Shown here one piece after another: positions 1-8,785 of a DNA stretch of 38,821 nt (positions within the stretch are counted from its first letter, which is position 1; each line of letters begins with the position of its first letter). The stretch spans positions 1-38,821 of the forward strand of contig CAKZTD010000106.1 in the NCBI GenBank assembly GCA_937921595.1. The letters are read 5' to 3'. The DNA is from an uncultured Saprospiraceae bacterium (GTDB lineage Bacteria > Bacteroidota > Bacteroidia > Chitinophagales > Saprospiraceae). The notes below the pieces were generated by a model, which worked only from the letters and a program-made list of their open reading frames with translations, searched no databases and was not told where the DNA came from. The translations under genes were made by a program, and so were the position numbers.

Positions 1-437
1 ATACTATTTTGCCCGAATCCAAAGGAACCAGCAGCAACCAAATATTGGTCCGCTGTTCTGTATCCACCACCACCTACTTGTTTTAAATAAGCAGCTGAAA
101 GTCCAACTTTTTTTGTATTAAAATGAGATTGCCCTGCTTCATCCTGCATCACGTTAAGTCCAATTGCTAAATAATCAGAACCAACAATTCGAAATCGCAT
201 ATCATAACCAGCAGCAATAGTTCTAAATGGATTTGTTTCTAAAATACTATTCCATTGTTCTCGGTAATTTGCATGGAATCTCCATTTCCCCTCAAAGACA
301 CCAGTCATTGCAGGATTCAACTGAGAAGGAGCAGCATAAAACTGAGAAAACCGCGCATCCTGAGCTTCTGCATCAACCGTAAATCCTATTTGAAAAAAGA
401 TCGCAAAAACAAACGAAAGTGTAAATCTAAAATTCAT
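1..437 (-). CDS. PorP/SprF family type IX secretion membrane protein (N-terminal part, cut by window edge)
   Basis: The frame is open from an ATG at 437 to the left edge, giving 145 residues. A signal peptide of about 26 residues ends in EAQ. The mature protein starts DARFSQFYAAPSQLNPAMTG, the typical opening of the PorP/SprF family (xxFSQFY...LNPAxxG). Members of this family are outer-membrane beta-barrels; SprF is needed for export or attachment of the adhesin SprB, and PorP belongs to the T9SS of Porphyromonas. The gene lies 110 bp downstream of a large T9SS type B cargo gene on the same strand, which matches the usual adhesin-then-sprF order, so I infer it serves that protein. The C-terminal part, including most of the barrel, is outside the window, so a choice between core PorP and a cargo-specific SprF paralogue cannot be made; the context favours the latter. 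Confidence 0.88.
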   Translation of the reverse strand, partial: MNFRFTLSFVFAIFFQIGFTVDAEAQDARFSQFYAAPSQLNPAMTGVFEGKWRFHANYREQWNSILETNPFRTIAAGYDMRFRIVGSDYLAIGLNVMQDEAGQSHFNTKKVGLSAAYLKQVGGGGYRTADQYLVAAGSFGFGQNS

Positions 438-547
438 AGTTATTATTATTACAGGTCAATCATTAAAAACTATTCACCCAAATTAAAAACATTCATTAAT
501 ATTATCTAAGCTAAATTAGCAAAAGTCGATTATTTGTCAATTCAACA

Positions 548-3500
548 TTATCTAATTAAAGTTGTATTTCCTTTAAAAATATCTCTAAATCCATCAACAT
601 ATTCTACTTCCACGTACCATACAAATACAGCTGGATTCATTGCCTGTTCTCTAAAATTACCATCCCAACCAAAGACTGGGTCATTAACCAAGATATCTGG
701 ATCTGTTCCTAAATCAGCATCTCCATTATATTCGTAAACCAAATCTCCCCATCGATCAAAGACACGGAACATCTTAACTACAGTACCTTCTGGACCATGA
801 ACTTGTAATACATCATTTGTCCCATCACCATTAGGTGTAAACCCTGTAGGCACATATACATCTCTATCTTTCAGAACACGAACTCTAATAAAGTCAGTGT
901 CTTCACATCCATTATCATCAACTCCATAAACCTCATAGGTAATGGTGTTTTCAGGATTAGCATTTGGCCTATCACAAGACAAGTCTAAGGAGTCTAAATC
1001 AGGACAATCTAAAGTTCCAACATAAGGTTCTGACCAACTGTAATCTACTGAACCGACACCATTACTTTGAGAAGGCGACAACTGAATTGTTTCTCCCAAA
1101 GTTATCTCTTCATCATCTCCAGCATTTACAGAAAACTCATCAGGACTATCTACAAAAGCTTGAGAAGCCCAAGTACATCCATTTCCATCAACCGCATATA
1201 AATTATAATCTCCAGTCACTAATCCAATCAAAATATTGGAACCAGAGAATTCAATATTATCAGTACTAAATTGATATGGAGGCTGACCACCATTTAATGT
1301 GATGACGATAGATCCGTCGTTTTCTCCAAAACAACTAACCGCCTCAACATCAATATCTGCTTGCAAAGGTGGTGGTCCATTTACTGCTGCGCTATCTATA
1401 ACAAAACATCCATTTCCATCAGTAACTGTAACTAGATAAGTTCCAGAATACAAGGAATCAATATTTTGAGTCGTCTCTCCATCTTCCCATAAATAGGTAT
1501 AATTTGGTGTTCCTCCGATAACTTGTAAATTTACAAAACCATCATTTTGACCTGGGCAAAAGTTATCACTAGAATTTAAAACCAAAGTCATTGGGTTCGG
1601 TTCTGACACGTCAACACTAGCCGTAGAAGAACAACCATTCACATCAGAAACGGTTACAAAATAAGTCCCCGTTGACAAATTAGTTGCTGTCTGTGTCGTT
1701 TGATTTCCAGCATTATTATCCCATTGATAAGTATAGCCAGGCATACCTCCAGAAACATTGGCAACTAAAGCTTCACCATCATTAAAATTATTACAAGTTG
1801 CATCGTTTGATGACATTGTAATTTGAATTGCATTAGGGTCATCTAAAACAATAGACTGCATCGCTGAACATCCATCCATATCCGTTACCGTCAATATGTA
1901 AGTTCCACCTGGAACATTGGAAAGACTCATTCCTGTTTGAGGAGGATTTGTATTCCATTCAAAAGTAAATCCACCTGCTCCACCATTTACAGAAACAATA
2001 GATACATCTCCATCCATTCCTCCAAAACAAATTGGATCATTTCCATCAAGAACGATCACAATCGGATCTAATTCAGTAATAGTTATATCAGGAACAGCTG
2101 TACATCCATTTGCATCTGTTACCGTCACATCATAAAGTATTCCATCAAGAGAAGTAGCCACATCTGTCAAATCTCCATTGCTCCATTCAAAAGTATAAGG
2201 TTGAGTTCCTCCAGTTGGATTCACTTGAGCTTCTCCTGCCATAGCACCATTACAACCTACAACAGTCTGAACAACATTTGCCATTAAGGTAGACATTGGT
2301 TCGAAAACTCCGGCATTTCCTATTACAGTACAACCATTATTATCTGTAACGGTAACATTGAAAACACCTGGACCTAAATTACTAGCTGTTGCTGTAGTCT
2401 GAGCCATCGGATCATCCCATTGATAAGAATAAGGTGGTGATCCTCCAAAAGGAGTAATCGTAATATCCCCATTCATTGCTCCAAAGCAGGTAATATTATT
2501 TGTAATAATAGAGGTAATTAATAAATTGATTGGTTGAGGTATTGTTGTATTGTCTGATATTGAACATCCATTTCCATCTGTTGCAGTAACCGCGTAATTT
2601 CCAAAACATAAATTAGCAGCAGTTGCATCAAAAGTTGCAGGTACTGTATTCCATACATAATTTATACCTCCGGTTCCTCCGGTTGCCATTGCAACCGATT
2701 GACCATCACATTCACCATTACAACTAATAGAGTCTGTTGCCAATGTTAGGAAAATGGTATCAGGTGATGTAATTGTAAAAGTAATTGTATCCATACATCC
2801 AACATCATCGGTAGCAATTACCGTATGTACTCCTGCTGAAACTCCAGTGATATTTGGACCTTGATCAGCACCACCATCTATTGAATAAGTAACCGGTGAT
2901 TGAGCATTTGATGTTGATAAAAATACAGACGCATCCATAGTATTCCAACAAGAAGGTGGAATGGTAGCACTCGTATCTAAAACCATAGAACAACCTTCTA
3001 CATAGAAGCATTCAAGATCTGCAACTAATGGTGGACAATTCGAATTATTAGACACCACTTGTACTAAAATATTTACACCATCTCCATTACTCAAACCAGA
3101 AATGGTATGAGATAATATTCCATTAGCAGGTATCCAAGTCGCTCCACCATCAAGACTTACTTCATAATCCGTAGCTCCCGGTATTGCTGCCCAATCAATC
3201 GTTAAATTTCCAGAATCGGCTAAGCCACAAACCAAACTTGGTGCAGGAAATGCAGACAATACTTCTATGGTTACTGTATCTGATATTGTGCATCCAAAAA
3301 AGTCAACGCCATTTACAATATATTCTGTTGTCACACTTGGTGAGGCCGTAGGATCAGGGCAATTATCACAAGAAAGAGAAGCACCATTTGTCCAAAAATA
3401 ATTGGCTTCGTTTTCCATATTAAAGGTAATGGTCCAATCTAAAAATGTTCCACTAAAACCATTTTGATCATCTGCTACTAAAAGCGTCCATGGTCCATTT

Positions 3501-5575
3501 ATATCTGAACCAATTAAATCTGCCCAGTTTCCTTCTGGTTGCCAGTCTCCAGTAAATGGAGCAGTACCACCAGTTATCGGATTTATAGCTGTCGGTGTAA
3601 AACAAGTAGAAGTATAATCATCACCATTTCCTCCATTATCTGTTGTCAATTCTATAATCGTTCCATTGGGCGCTTGTAATCTTACTTCGACATCTCCATC
3701 GCTACTATGTTCTATATTAAAACAAACTGATTCTATCTGAGTAATATCAGTAAGTACTAAAGGATTTATATAGCTAATCTCAATTGCCGATTCAATAGGA
3801 CTTCCAGGAGGAAAAGTCGAAGCATCAAATTCAGTATTTGAAAAAGCGGCGAAGGGAACTTGCAGAGATTCTAATGGATCATCTGGAGAAGCATCGAACA
3901 TGACCATATCTCCATTACAAATCGTACTATCACTCAATGAATTTTCAGGCCCGTTATCTGTTTCACAAGAATAACAACTAGGATGAGTTGGTGGTAAAAC
4001 ATTTACTACTAAAGTAGTATCTGAAGTACAACCATAATCATTAGTTACACTAAAAGTATAGCTAGGATTTCCAGCATTCAATAACTCAGCTACAATGGAA
4101 TCATTAGAATGATAAATCAAAGTAGAATTTTGTTCCCAAGTCCAATCTATTATTTCAGGTGTAAAGGTTTCGAGATCAGGATATAAATCAGGATTGAAAT
4201 CAATACTCCACTCGAAGATATATCCATTATCACTTGCCCATAAATCTGTTATCGTTATGGTCCATTCTCCATTTAAAGGACAACCCAAAAAATCTTCTAA
4301 ATTTCCAAAAGCACTATAATCACCAGCAGGTAATGTTCCGCCATTTTGATTACAGTATGTTATCCAGTCTGGGTTCGGAGCATCTGAGGTCCAACAATAA
4401 TCATATCCTACACCAGGAATTGGATTGGTTCCATCACCATCAATAGGCTCTCCAAGAAAGCAACCTCCTGAAGTAATAAATTGTTGTAAAACTACAGTGG
4501 TTCCATCTGGACAGGTTAATTCTATTTGTAAATCACCCAGAAATGAATGTTCCATATTGACACAGACACCAAGTAAGTCATCAATACTTGTTAAAGTCTG
4601 TCCAGGTGAAAAGCCATCAAATACGATACTTGTTGAATACGGAGTTCCAACACCATCTGGTAGTGCTAAAGAATCAGACCTAACTCCTCCAGTAGGAAAG
4701 CCTCCTTCAACAGCAACTACAGAAACATCACTTGTCGAATCTACACTTGCAACATTTGCACTTAATGAGATGGTATCTCCTGTACAAAGTTCATCAGGAA
4801 GATTTTCTGCTAAAGTAAAATCAGGTAAGGTAGAAACTCGGACTCTTTGAGAAATAAAATTTGAATTTTTACACCCCAATTGATCCTCAATGGTCAACTG
4901 GATTATATATCCTCCTGATTCTTCATAGATATGGGAAGTGTTTGGACCAACTGCTGTAGAGCCATCTCCAAAATCCCAAAAGAAACTTGAAGTTGCATCA
5001 GAATGATTATAGATTATTCCATCTTGTGGATATATTCCTTCTGCATTAAGAAAAACTCGATCTCCTGGACAAACGTCTATATAACCTGTATCTGGTGGAC
5101 TGACTACAGGGTCTGTGCTCACAAAACTAGCAAGGATCGTTTGACAAGAAGGAATACAATTTAAATCCGCACTCCACCCTGCACTTTGACCTGTACCATT
5201 AGAATTAAAAGTTACGGTCAAACAACCACCTGTATTAACAGCCGTTGCTTGAGCAATAAAAGGTTCTCCTGGGTCAAAGTCATCATGACAACCCAATTGA
5301 GGAGCCGTTACATCTGATCCGTCAAAGAAACAAAGTTGATCACCTGCAGCAATATCAACTCCTGAGAAGACCAGTTGAATATGGGTTCCAGAACTACCGT
5401 CAGAACAAATTGTTGTTGTAAAGTTTTCATTAGGTCCGTAATCTCCACTACCTCCTCCACTATCAGTGAAGAAGCCGCTACAGGCATCAACTGGACTTCC
5501 ATCCATGATAAAGGTTTGCCCAGAGACATTCAGACTTAATAAAAAGAAAATAGTAAGAAGAGATAGACTTCTCAT
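548..5575 (-). CDS. Large modular surface protein with CUB-like, PKD, P-domain and SprB repeats and T9SS type B sorting domain
   Basis: I chose the ATG at 5575 because a classical signal peptide (MRSLSLLTIFFLLSLNVSGQ) begins there; an upstream in-frame ATG at 5653 would add 26 residues unlike a signal sequence. The product is 1675 residues. Modules in order: CUB-like Cys-rich domain (about 28-142), PKD domain with WDFGDG (about 150-245), P-domain-like beta sandwich (about 310-462), a second P-domain (about 600-720), a fibronectin-III-like segment, eight SprB repeats (876-1467), and the CHU_C/type B T9SS sorting domain (1569-1675) with KDRDVYVP, FTPNGDGTNDVL, FDRWGDLVYE and the terminal FKGNTTLIR. 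It is very probably exported through the T9SS and displayed on the cell surface or released as an adhesin. SprB itself is the mobile gliding adhesin of Flavobacterium, but shared repeats do not prove a motility role here. The following gene encodes a PorP/SprF protein, its likely partner. Confidence 0.9.
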   Translation of the reverse strand: MRSLSLLTIFFLLSLNVSGQTFIMDGSPVDACSGFFTDSGGGSGDYGPNENFTTTICSDGSSGTHIQLVFSGVDIAAGDQLCFFDGSDVTAPQLGCHDDFDPGEPFIAQATAVNTGGCLTVTFNSNGTGQSAGWSADLNCIPSCQTILASFVSTDPVVSPPDTGYIDVCPGDRVFLNAEGIYPQDGIIYNHSDATSSFFWDFGDGSTAVGPNTSHIYEESGGYIIQLTIEDQLGCKNSNFISQRVRVSTLPDFTLAENLPDELCTGDTISLSANVASVDSTSDVSVVAVEGGFPTGGVRSDSLALPDGVGTPYSTSIVFDGFSPGQTLTSIDDLLGVCVNMEHSFLGDLQIELTCPDGTTVVLQQFITSGGCFLGEPIDGDGTNPIPGVGYDYCWTSDAPNPDWITYCNQNGGTLPAGDYSAFGNLEDFLGCPLNGEWTITITDLWASDNGYIFEWSIDFNPDLYPDLETFTPEIIDWTWEQNSTLIYHSNDSIVAELLNAGNPSYTFSVTNDYGCTSDTTLVVNVLPPTHPSCYSCETDNGPENSLSDSTICNGDMVMFDASPDDPLESLQVPFAAFSNTEFDASTFPPGSPIESAIEISYINPLVLTDITQIESVCFNIEHSSDGDVEVRLQAPNGTIIELTTDNGGNGDDYTSTCFTPTAINPITGGTAPFTGDWQPEGNWADLIGSDINGPWTLLVADDQNGFSGTFLDWTITFNMENEANYFWTNGASLSCDNCPDPTASPSVTTEYIVNGVDFFGCTISDTVTIEVLSAFPAPSLVCGLADSGNLTIDWAAIPGATDYEVSLDGGATWIPANGILSHTISGLSNGDGVNILVQVVSNNSNCPPLVADLECFYVEGCSMVLDTSATIPPSCWNTMDASVFLSTSNAQSPVTYSIDGGADQGPNITGVSAGVHTVIATDDVGCMDTITFTITSPDTIFLTLATDSISCNGECDGQSVAMATGGTGGINYVWNTVPATFDATAANLCFGNYAVTATDGNGCSISDNTTIPQPINLLITSIITNNITCFGAMNGDITITPFGGSPPYSYQWDDPMAQTTATASNLGPGVFNVTVTDNNGCTVIGNAGVFEPMSTLMANVVQTVVGCNGAMAGEAQVNPTGGTQPYTFEWSNGDLTDVATSLDGILYDVTVTDANGCTAVPDITITELDPIVIVLDGNDPICFGGMDGDVSIVSVNGGAGGFTFEWNTNPPQTGMSLSNVPGGTYILTVTDMDGCSAMQSIVLDDPNAIQITMSSNDATCNNFNDGEALVANVSGGMPGYTYQWDNNAGNQTTQTATNLSTGTYFVTVSDVNGCSSTASVDVSEPNPMTLVLNSSDNFCPGQNDGFVNLQVIGGTPNYTYLWEDGETTQNIDSLYSGTYLVTVTDGNGCFVIDSAAVNGPPPLQADIDVEAVSCFGENDGSIVITLNGGQPPYQFSTDNIEFSGSNILIGLVTGDYNLYAVDGNGCTWASQAFVDSPDEFSVNAGDDEEITLGETIQLSPSQSNGVGSVDYSWSEPYVGTLDCPDLDSLDLSCDRPNANPENTITYEVYGVDDNGCEDTDFIRVRVLKDRDVYVPTGFTPNGDGTNDVLQVHGPEGTVVKMFRVFDRWGDLVYEYNGDADLGTDPDILVNDPVFGWDGNFREQAMNPAVFVWYVEVEYVDGFRDIFKGNTTLIR
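1175..2950 (-). repeat. Eight tandem SprB-type repeats (protein level, about 74 residues each)
   Basis: Each unit begins with a Cys-containing segment such as CFGxxDG, has a central GGxxPYxYxW stretch, and ends in VTVTDxNGC. The unit spacing averages 222 bp (1776 bp for eight units). The copies are divergent in sequence, so this is an old protein-domain array and not a recent DNA duplication. Units of this kind define the SprB repeat family of Bacteroidota surface adhesins. Confidence 0.85.
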
Positions 5576-5784
5576 ATTAAGTTTTAGTTTTTTTGTTAAA
5601 TACATTGTAAGATTCCAATCTTTGACTGGAAGGACACGGGAAATATTCGGCACACAGACAGAATCGAAACCTCAAGTTCAATTCTTCATAGAAAACAGGA
5701 AATAAAAGATCAGGGTAGTTCTTTAGTGGGAAGCGTCATAAAATTACGTTTAAATTCCCTAAACCGCAAACCAGATCAAACATT

Positions 5785-6189
5785 TTACTGCTTCAAATAA
5801 GCTTTTAATTTTTTATTAAACTCTTTTCCAGAATGATAGATTAGCAGTTTATTGGTATTCTCAATTTGATAAGCAATTGGAAGATCCCAAGATCTTGTCA
5901 TTTTTTGCTCTTTTTCCAATTTGAGGATATTAATTTTATCAAGATCTGCTATACTTATTGACTTTTTAGCAATTTTTTTATCAGGGTTCGCTTCAGTTAT
6001 AATAAAAGCATTATCTAGATAAAAATTCCACCTTTTGATCAAAAAGGGATTTTCAGTCTGTAAAGTGTTAATGTATTCCGGACCGTAAGCTTCAATTAAT
6101 CTTTCATCCGCGGCTGGAGTGGCTGTTTTTTGAGCTTGAGCAAAAAACGTAAGGATTGAAAACAAAAGGATACTGTAGATTGATTTCAT
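5785..6189 (-). CDS. Small secreted protein of unknown function
   Basis: The 134-residue product starts with a signal peptide (MKSIYSILLFSILTFFAQAQ), so it is probably periplasmic or secreted. The mature part of about 114 residues is charged, with many Lys and Glu, and has no Cys and no membrane segment. A segment reading LIEAYGPEYINTLQTENPF, followed by W-N-F-Y-L-D-N-A, looks like that of small conserved Bacteroidota proteins, but I do not recognise a named family. It lies upstream of the large SprB-repeat gene on the same strand, with 209 bp between the two and no clear terminator, so co-transcription is possible but unproven. It is divergent from the alpha/beta hydrolase gene at 6347. Confidence 0.72.
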   Translation of the reverse strand: MKSIYSILLFSILTFFAQAQKTATPAADERLIEAYGPEYINTLQTENPFLIKRWNFYLDNAFIITEANPDKKIAKKSISIADLDKINILKLEKEQKMTRSWDLPIAYQIENTNKLLIYHSGKEFNKKLKAYLKQ

Positions 6190-6293
6190 ATTATAAAAGG
6201 TTCTTGGTTTGCAAAATAGCTGAAATTGATCAACTTATAAACGAAGGAAGCATAAAATACGTGTAATAAGGCGACAAAACAATTCTTAAAACA

Positions 6294-6301
6294 TACTTTT
6301 G
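6294..6301 (+). promoter_or_regulatory. Candidate Bacteroidota -7 promoter box for the alpha/beta hydrolase gene
   Basis: TACTTTTG matches the TAnnTTTG -7 consensus of the Bacteroidota primary sigma factor. It would give a leader of about 40 nt before the ATG at 6347. No TTG -33 element sits at the expected distance, so this rests on one box only. Confidence 0.35.
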
Positions 6302-6346
6302 GTCTTGAAAAGCTAAAAATAACACTGATCACTCAAAAAAGGAAGG

Positions 6347-7135
6347 ATGTTAGTCGATACATTAATATTTATTGCAATAGGTTATCTATTGCTTTGTGCA
6401 TTTCTATATTGGAAGCAAGAAAGCTTAATATTTAAGCCTACCAAACTAGCTTCAGACTACCCTTTCAATGAATACAGTGATTTTGAAGAAATCTATTTCC
6501 CTATAGATGGAGGAAAAATCCATGCTTTACATTTTAAAACTCCTAATCCTAAAGGCGTAATACTCTATTTTCATGGAAATTCCCAAGCTTTAGAAAGCTG
6601 GGGCGGTGTTGCAGAAGATTTTACCCGTCTCGGATTTGATGTATTTATGCCTGATTATCGAACTTATGGAAAAAGTACAGGTACCTTGAGTGAAAAAGGC
6701 TTGTATCTCGATGCTCGATTAGTCTACGATTATTTAAAAACCAAGTGGCAAGTTTCTCAAATTGTAATTTATGGAAGATCTCTTGGCACTGGAATAGGTA
6801 CAGAACTAGCGACACAGGTAAATGCTAAAATTCTCATTCTTGAAACACCTTATACGAGTATGCTCGGAATGGCCAATAGAACCGTTCCAATAGTTCCAGT
6901 AAAATGGTTGATGAAATACCAATTACGAAGTATCGCCAAAATGAAAAAACTAAAATGTCCTATCCATATTTTTGCTGGAACTCACGACCTCCTAACACCA
7001 TACAAACATGCGGTTGCGCTTGCAAAAAAAACGGGTAAACCAGATTCTACACTTACAACTATTGAAGGTGCTGGACATAATAATATTGGCGAGTCACCTT
7101 TATATCATTCCAAGCTCAAAGAGTTGTTAAACTAA
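6347..7135 (+). CDS. Membrane-anchored alpha/beta hydrolase (BEM46/ABHD13/YfhR-like)
   Basis: This 262-residue protein has an N-terminal membrane segment (about 4-22) and an alpha/beta hydrolase fold. The strand-turn FHGN (75-78) supplies the oxyanion hole. The nucleophile elbow is GRSLG with Ser145. The acid is probably Asp214 in GTHDLLTP and the base His244 in GAGHNNI. The order and spacing fit the BEM46/YfhR-type serine hydrolases, whose substrates are mostly unknown; I would expect an esterase or acylhydrolase facing one side of the inner membrane. The ATG at 6347 directly follows a purine-rich GGAAGG stretch. The gene stands alone: the neighbour on the left is divergent, and 366 bp separate it from the next gene on the right. 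Confidence 0.88.
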   Translation: MLVDTLIFIAIGYLLLCAFLYWKQESLIFKPTKLASDYPFNEYSDFEEIYFPIDGGKIHALHFKTPNPKGVILYFHGNSQALESWGGVAEDFTRLGFDVFMPDYRTYGKSTGTLSEKGLYLDARLVYDYLKTKWQVSQIVIYGRSLGTGIGTELATQVNAKILILETPYTSMLGMANRTVPIVPVKWLMKYQLRSIAKMKKLKCPIHIFAGTHDLLTPYKHAVALAKKTGKPDSTLTTIEGAGHNNIGESPLYHSKLKELLN

Positions 7136-7501
7136 TTCAAAAATTGCATTTTATTTTTAGAATTCTAGATTGTTATTGATTGTAATATTGACTAAGGCAA
7201 TGAGGCCTTTGGTAATAGCAATTTGTAACAAAACCAGAACAATATACTTCTATTTCCTATCCAAATCTCATTTAAATAAGTGTCCAGTCACATTAAATAC
7301 ATTCTCATTATAGTTTATTAATGCTAAATTACAGGAAAAGCAGACATAAAATTTAATTGTTAACTTTGCACTTTTCTCGAAATTTAATGTAATTTTATTA
7401 CAGTTATACTTTGATAATAGTTTTAAATTCTCTAATTTTCCAGTATAATAATTATATACGCATTCCACAGATTTCCTAATCATATTAAATTATTACCTAT
7501 T
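7136..7501. other. Intergenic region, 366 bp, with one candidate -7 box
   Basis: The stretch is AT-rich and I see no convincing gene. A 71-codon frame on the minus strand has no recognisable features. On the plus strand TAACTTTG at 7361-7368, followed by C, fits the Bacteroidota -7 consensus TAnnTTTG and could start a transcript with a leader of about 130 nt for the HTH-like gene at 7502. No -33 TTG is present at the right distance. I found no strong hairpin. Confidence 0.4.
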
Positions 7502-7771
7502 ATGAACATTACCTTCAGAGAATTACGTCAAATCAAACACCAACTTCCAACTGGTAGCGTTGACCGCATTGCCGACGAACTACAATTAGAGCCTCAAACA
7601 GTAAGAAATTACTTCGGCGCTAAGAAGTATTCTGATGGCGGTATAATCGGGAAACACATCCAACCTGGACCTCATGGTGGAATCGTAAATTTGAAGGACA
7701 CAACTATTCTAGATCTAGCTCGATCAATCATACTAGATAACACTGCAAAAGTAAGCATGGGTATGGAATAG
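7502..7771 (+). CDS. Small helix-turn-helix-like protein, possible DNA-binding protein
   Basis: The product has 89 residues and no signal peptide or membrane segment. Residues 19-39 (SVDRIADELQLEPQTVRNYFG) read as a helix-turn-helix in which IADEL is the first helix and PQTVRNYF the recognition-like helix, as in regulators that count a repeated short unit. The C-terminal half is unusual: a Gly/His/Pro-rich turn (GIIGKHIQPGPHGGIV, 47-62) followed by a short acidic-hydrophobic helix (TTILDLARSII). I recognise it as resembling small conserved hypothetical proteins of Bacteroidota but know no function. It is monocistronic, with a perfect terminator starting three bases after the stop codon. A role in transcription control is an inference from the HTH alone. 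Confidence 0.75.
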   Translation: MNITFRELRQIKHQLPTGSVDRIADELQLEPQTVRNYFGAKKYSDGGIIGKHIQPGPHGGIVNLKDTTILDLARSIILDNTAKVSMGME

Positions 7772-7773
7772 GA

Positions 7774-7813
7774 TTAAAAAGGGAAATGATAGAAGGATCG
7801 TTTCCCTTTTTAA
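7774..7813 (+). terminator. Rho-independent terminator after the HTH-like gene
   Basis: A perfect 13-bp inverted repeat (TTAAAAAGGGAAA at 7774-7786, TTTCCCTTTTTAA at 7801-7813) encloses a 14-nt loop. The T-rich 3' arm doubles as the U-tract. It begins three bases after the stop codon. Confidence 0.75.
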
Positions 7814-7838
7814 ATGTTGTCCTAAAAACATTGGTAAT

Positions 7839-7883
7839 TAAAAAAAATGGCAAATCGGTTGTAAACCGATTTGCCTTCTTTTT
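7839..7883. terminator. Bidirectional terminator between the HTH-like gene and trmN6
   Basis: A perfect 12-bp stem (GGCAAATCGGTT at 7849-7860, AACCGATTTGCC at 7864-7875) has a 3-nt loop. The plus-strand side continues TTCTTTTTT; the minus-strand side continues ATTTTTTTTAATT. It can therefore stop transcription from both converging genes. Confidence 0.85.
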
Positions 7884-7905
7884 TGTCCAGATTTTGCCCC
7901 TAATA

Positions 7906-8637
7906 TTACATATCCAAATAAAAATCTTTCGTCAATTCAATCTGCGCTTTTGAATACTGACCTTCTTTTTCCCATACCACAAATTCATCTTTGGCCAACA
8001 CTTTTTCATTTTTCTCGAACTGCATGAGCATCCGATTAGCTTTTTTCCCTTTAATTGGGCTAACTTCTGTTACTTTATTACAATATAAACCGTAATTATT
8101 CGCCATTTCCTGGAATCTCATCCCCTCAATCATTGGTAATACAACACAAAATCTTCCATCTTTCGTCAAAAGGTTTCTTGCAGCACTTAACAAATCTCCA
8201 TTTGGCAATTTAACGGTATGCCGAACACTTGCTCGACCTTGATTTGCTGAAAATACTCCCCCTGTAAAGAAAGGAGGATTACTGACTATCAAATCATAGG
8301 TTCTTCGATACGATCGTGCATAATCTTGGATAGAATCATGAAAAACCTCCAATCTATCTGACCAAGGGGTCTTTTCAAAATTCAAAGCAGCTTGTCGGCT
8401 AGCAATTTCATCTACCTCTACTGCATGTATATTTGCCTCGGACCTCTGAGCAAGCATCATAGCTATTAAACCTGTCCCCGTCCCAATATCTAGAATTCGT
8501 TCAGCATCATTAACAGCCGTCCACGCCCCTAAGAGGATACCATCTGTACCTACTTTCATGCTGCAATCCTCTTGTTCAATAGAAAATTGTTTAAAACGGA
8601 ATGCTGGACTTGCTTTTTTTTCAACTGGATCTACCAT
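7906..8637 (-). CDS. trmN6: tRNA1(Val) (adenine(37)-N6)-methyltransferase TrmN6 (YfiC family)
   Basis: This 243-residue SAM-dependent methyltransferase begins with FRFKQFSIEQEDCSMKVGTD (13-32), which closely follows the N-terminus of the YfiC/TrmN6 family (FxFKQFxVxxxxxxMKVGTDG). The SAM-binding motif I is DIGTGTG (50-56). The N6-adenine catalytic motif NPPF sits at 120-123. The family methylates N6 of A37 in tRNA1(Val) in E. coli; the same target here is inferred. The ATG at 8637 gives the usual short N-terminal extension ahead of the conserved block, so the start is well supported. It is transcribed alone, divergent from the lipoprotein gene at 8786 and ending at a bidirectional terminator. 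Confidence 0.92.
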   Translation of the reverse strand: MVDPVEKKASPAFRFKQFSIEQEDCSMKVGTDGILLGAWTAVNDAERILDIGTGTGLIAMMLAQRSEANIHAVEVDEIASRQAALNFEKTPWSDRLEVFHDSIQDYARSYRRTYDLIVSNPPFFTGGVFSANQGRASVRHTVKLPNGDLLSAARNLLTKDGRFCVVLPMIEGMRFQEMANNYGLYCNKVTEVSPIKGKKANRMLMQFEKNEKVLAKDEFVVWEKEGQYSKAQIELTKDFYLDM

Positions 8638-8774
8638 AGTCTTTTAATTATGCACGAAATTACATAAAAGCTGAGAAACTTTATAAATCTGCCCAAATAG
8701 TTCTATCAAAAGTAAAATTCGGAAACCTTGTCAAAAGTGTATTACAATTTTAACGAAGGTTTTAAATTCTTTAT

Positions 8775-8782
8775 TAGTTTTG
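8775..8782 (+). promoter_or_regulatory. Candidate -7 box almost touching the start codon at 8786
   Basis: TAGTTTTG matches TAnnTTTG exactly and is followed by CGC and then the ATG. If used, transcription would begin at or next to the ATG, giving a leaderless or nearly leaderless mRNA. No -33 TTG is found at the normal distance, so chance occurrence in AT-rich DNA is quite possible. Confidence 0.3.
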
Positions 8783-8785
8783 CGC

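Noticed and set aside
255-509. 84-codon plus-strand frame across the porP start
   Set aside because: It is antisense to the PorP/SprF signal peptide and has a low-complexity Lys/Tyr-rich tail from AT-rich DNA.
4425-4850. 141-codon plus-strand frame inside the SprB-repeat gene
   Set aside because: It lies opposite a clearly coding P-domain region and its Ser/Pro-rich translation is what the antisense of such repeats gives.
5576-5653. N-terminal extension of the SprB-repeat protein to the ATG at 5653
   Set aside because: The 26 added residues would precede a complete signal peptide and would disrupt Sec targeting.
7268-7483. 71-codon minus-strand frame in the gap before the HTH-like gene
   Set aside because: No signal, domain or start context is visible, the composition is that of AT-rich intergenic DNA, and it covers the likely promoter of the HTH-like gene.
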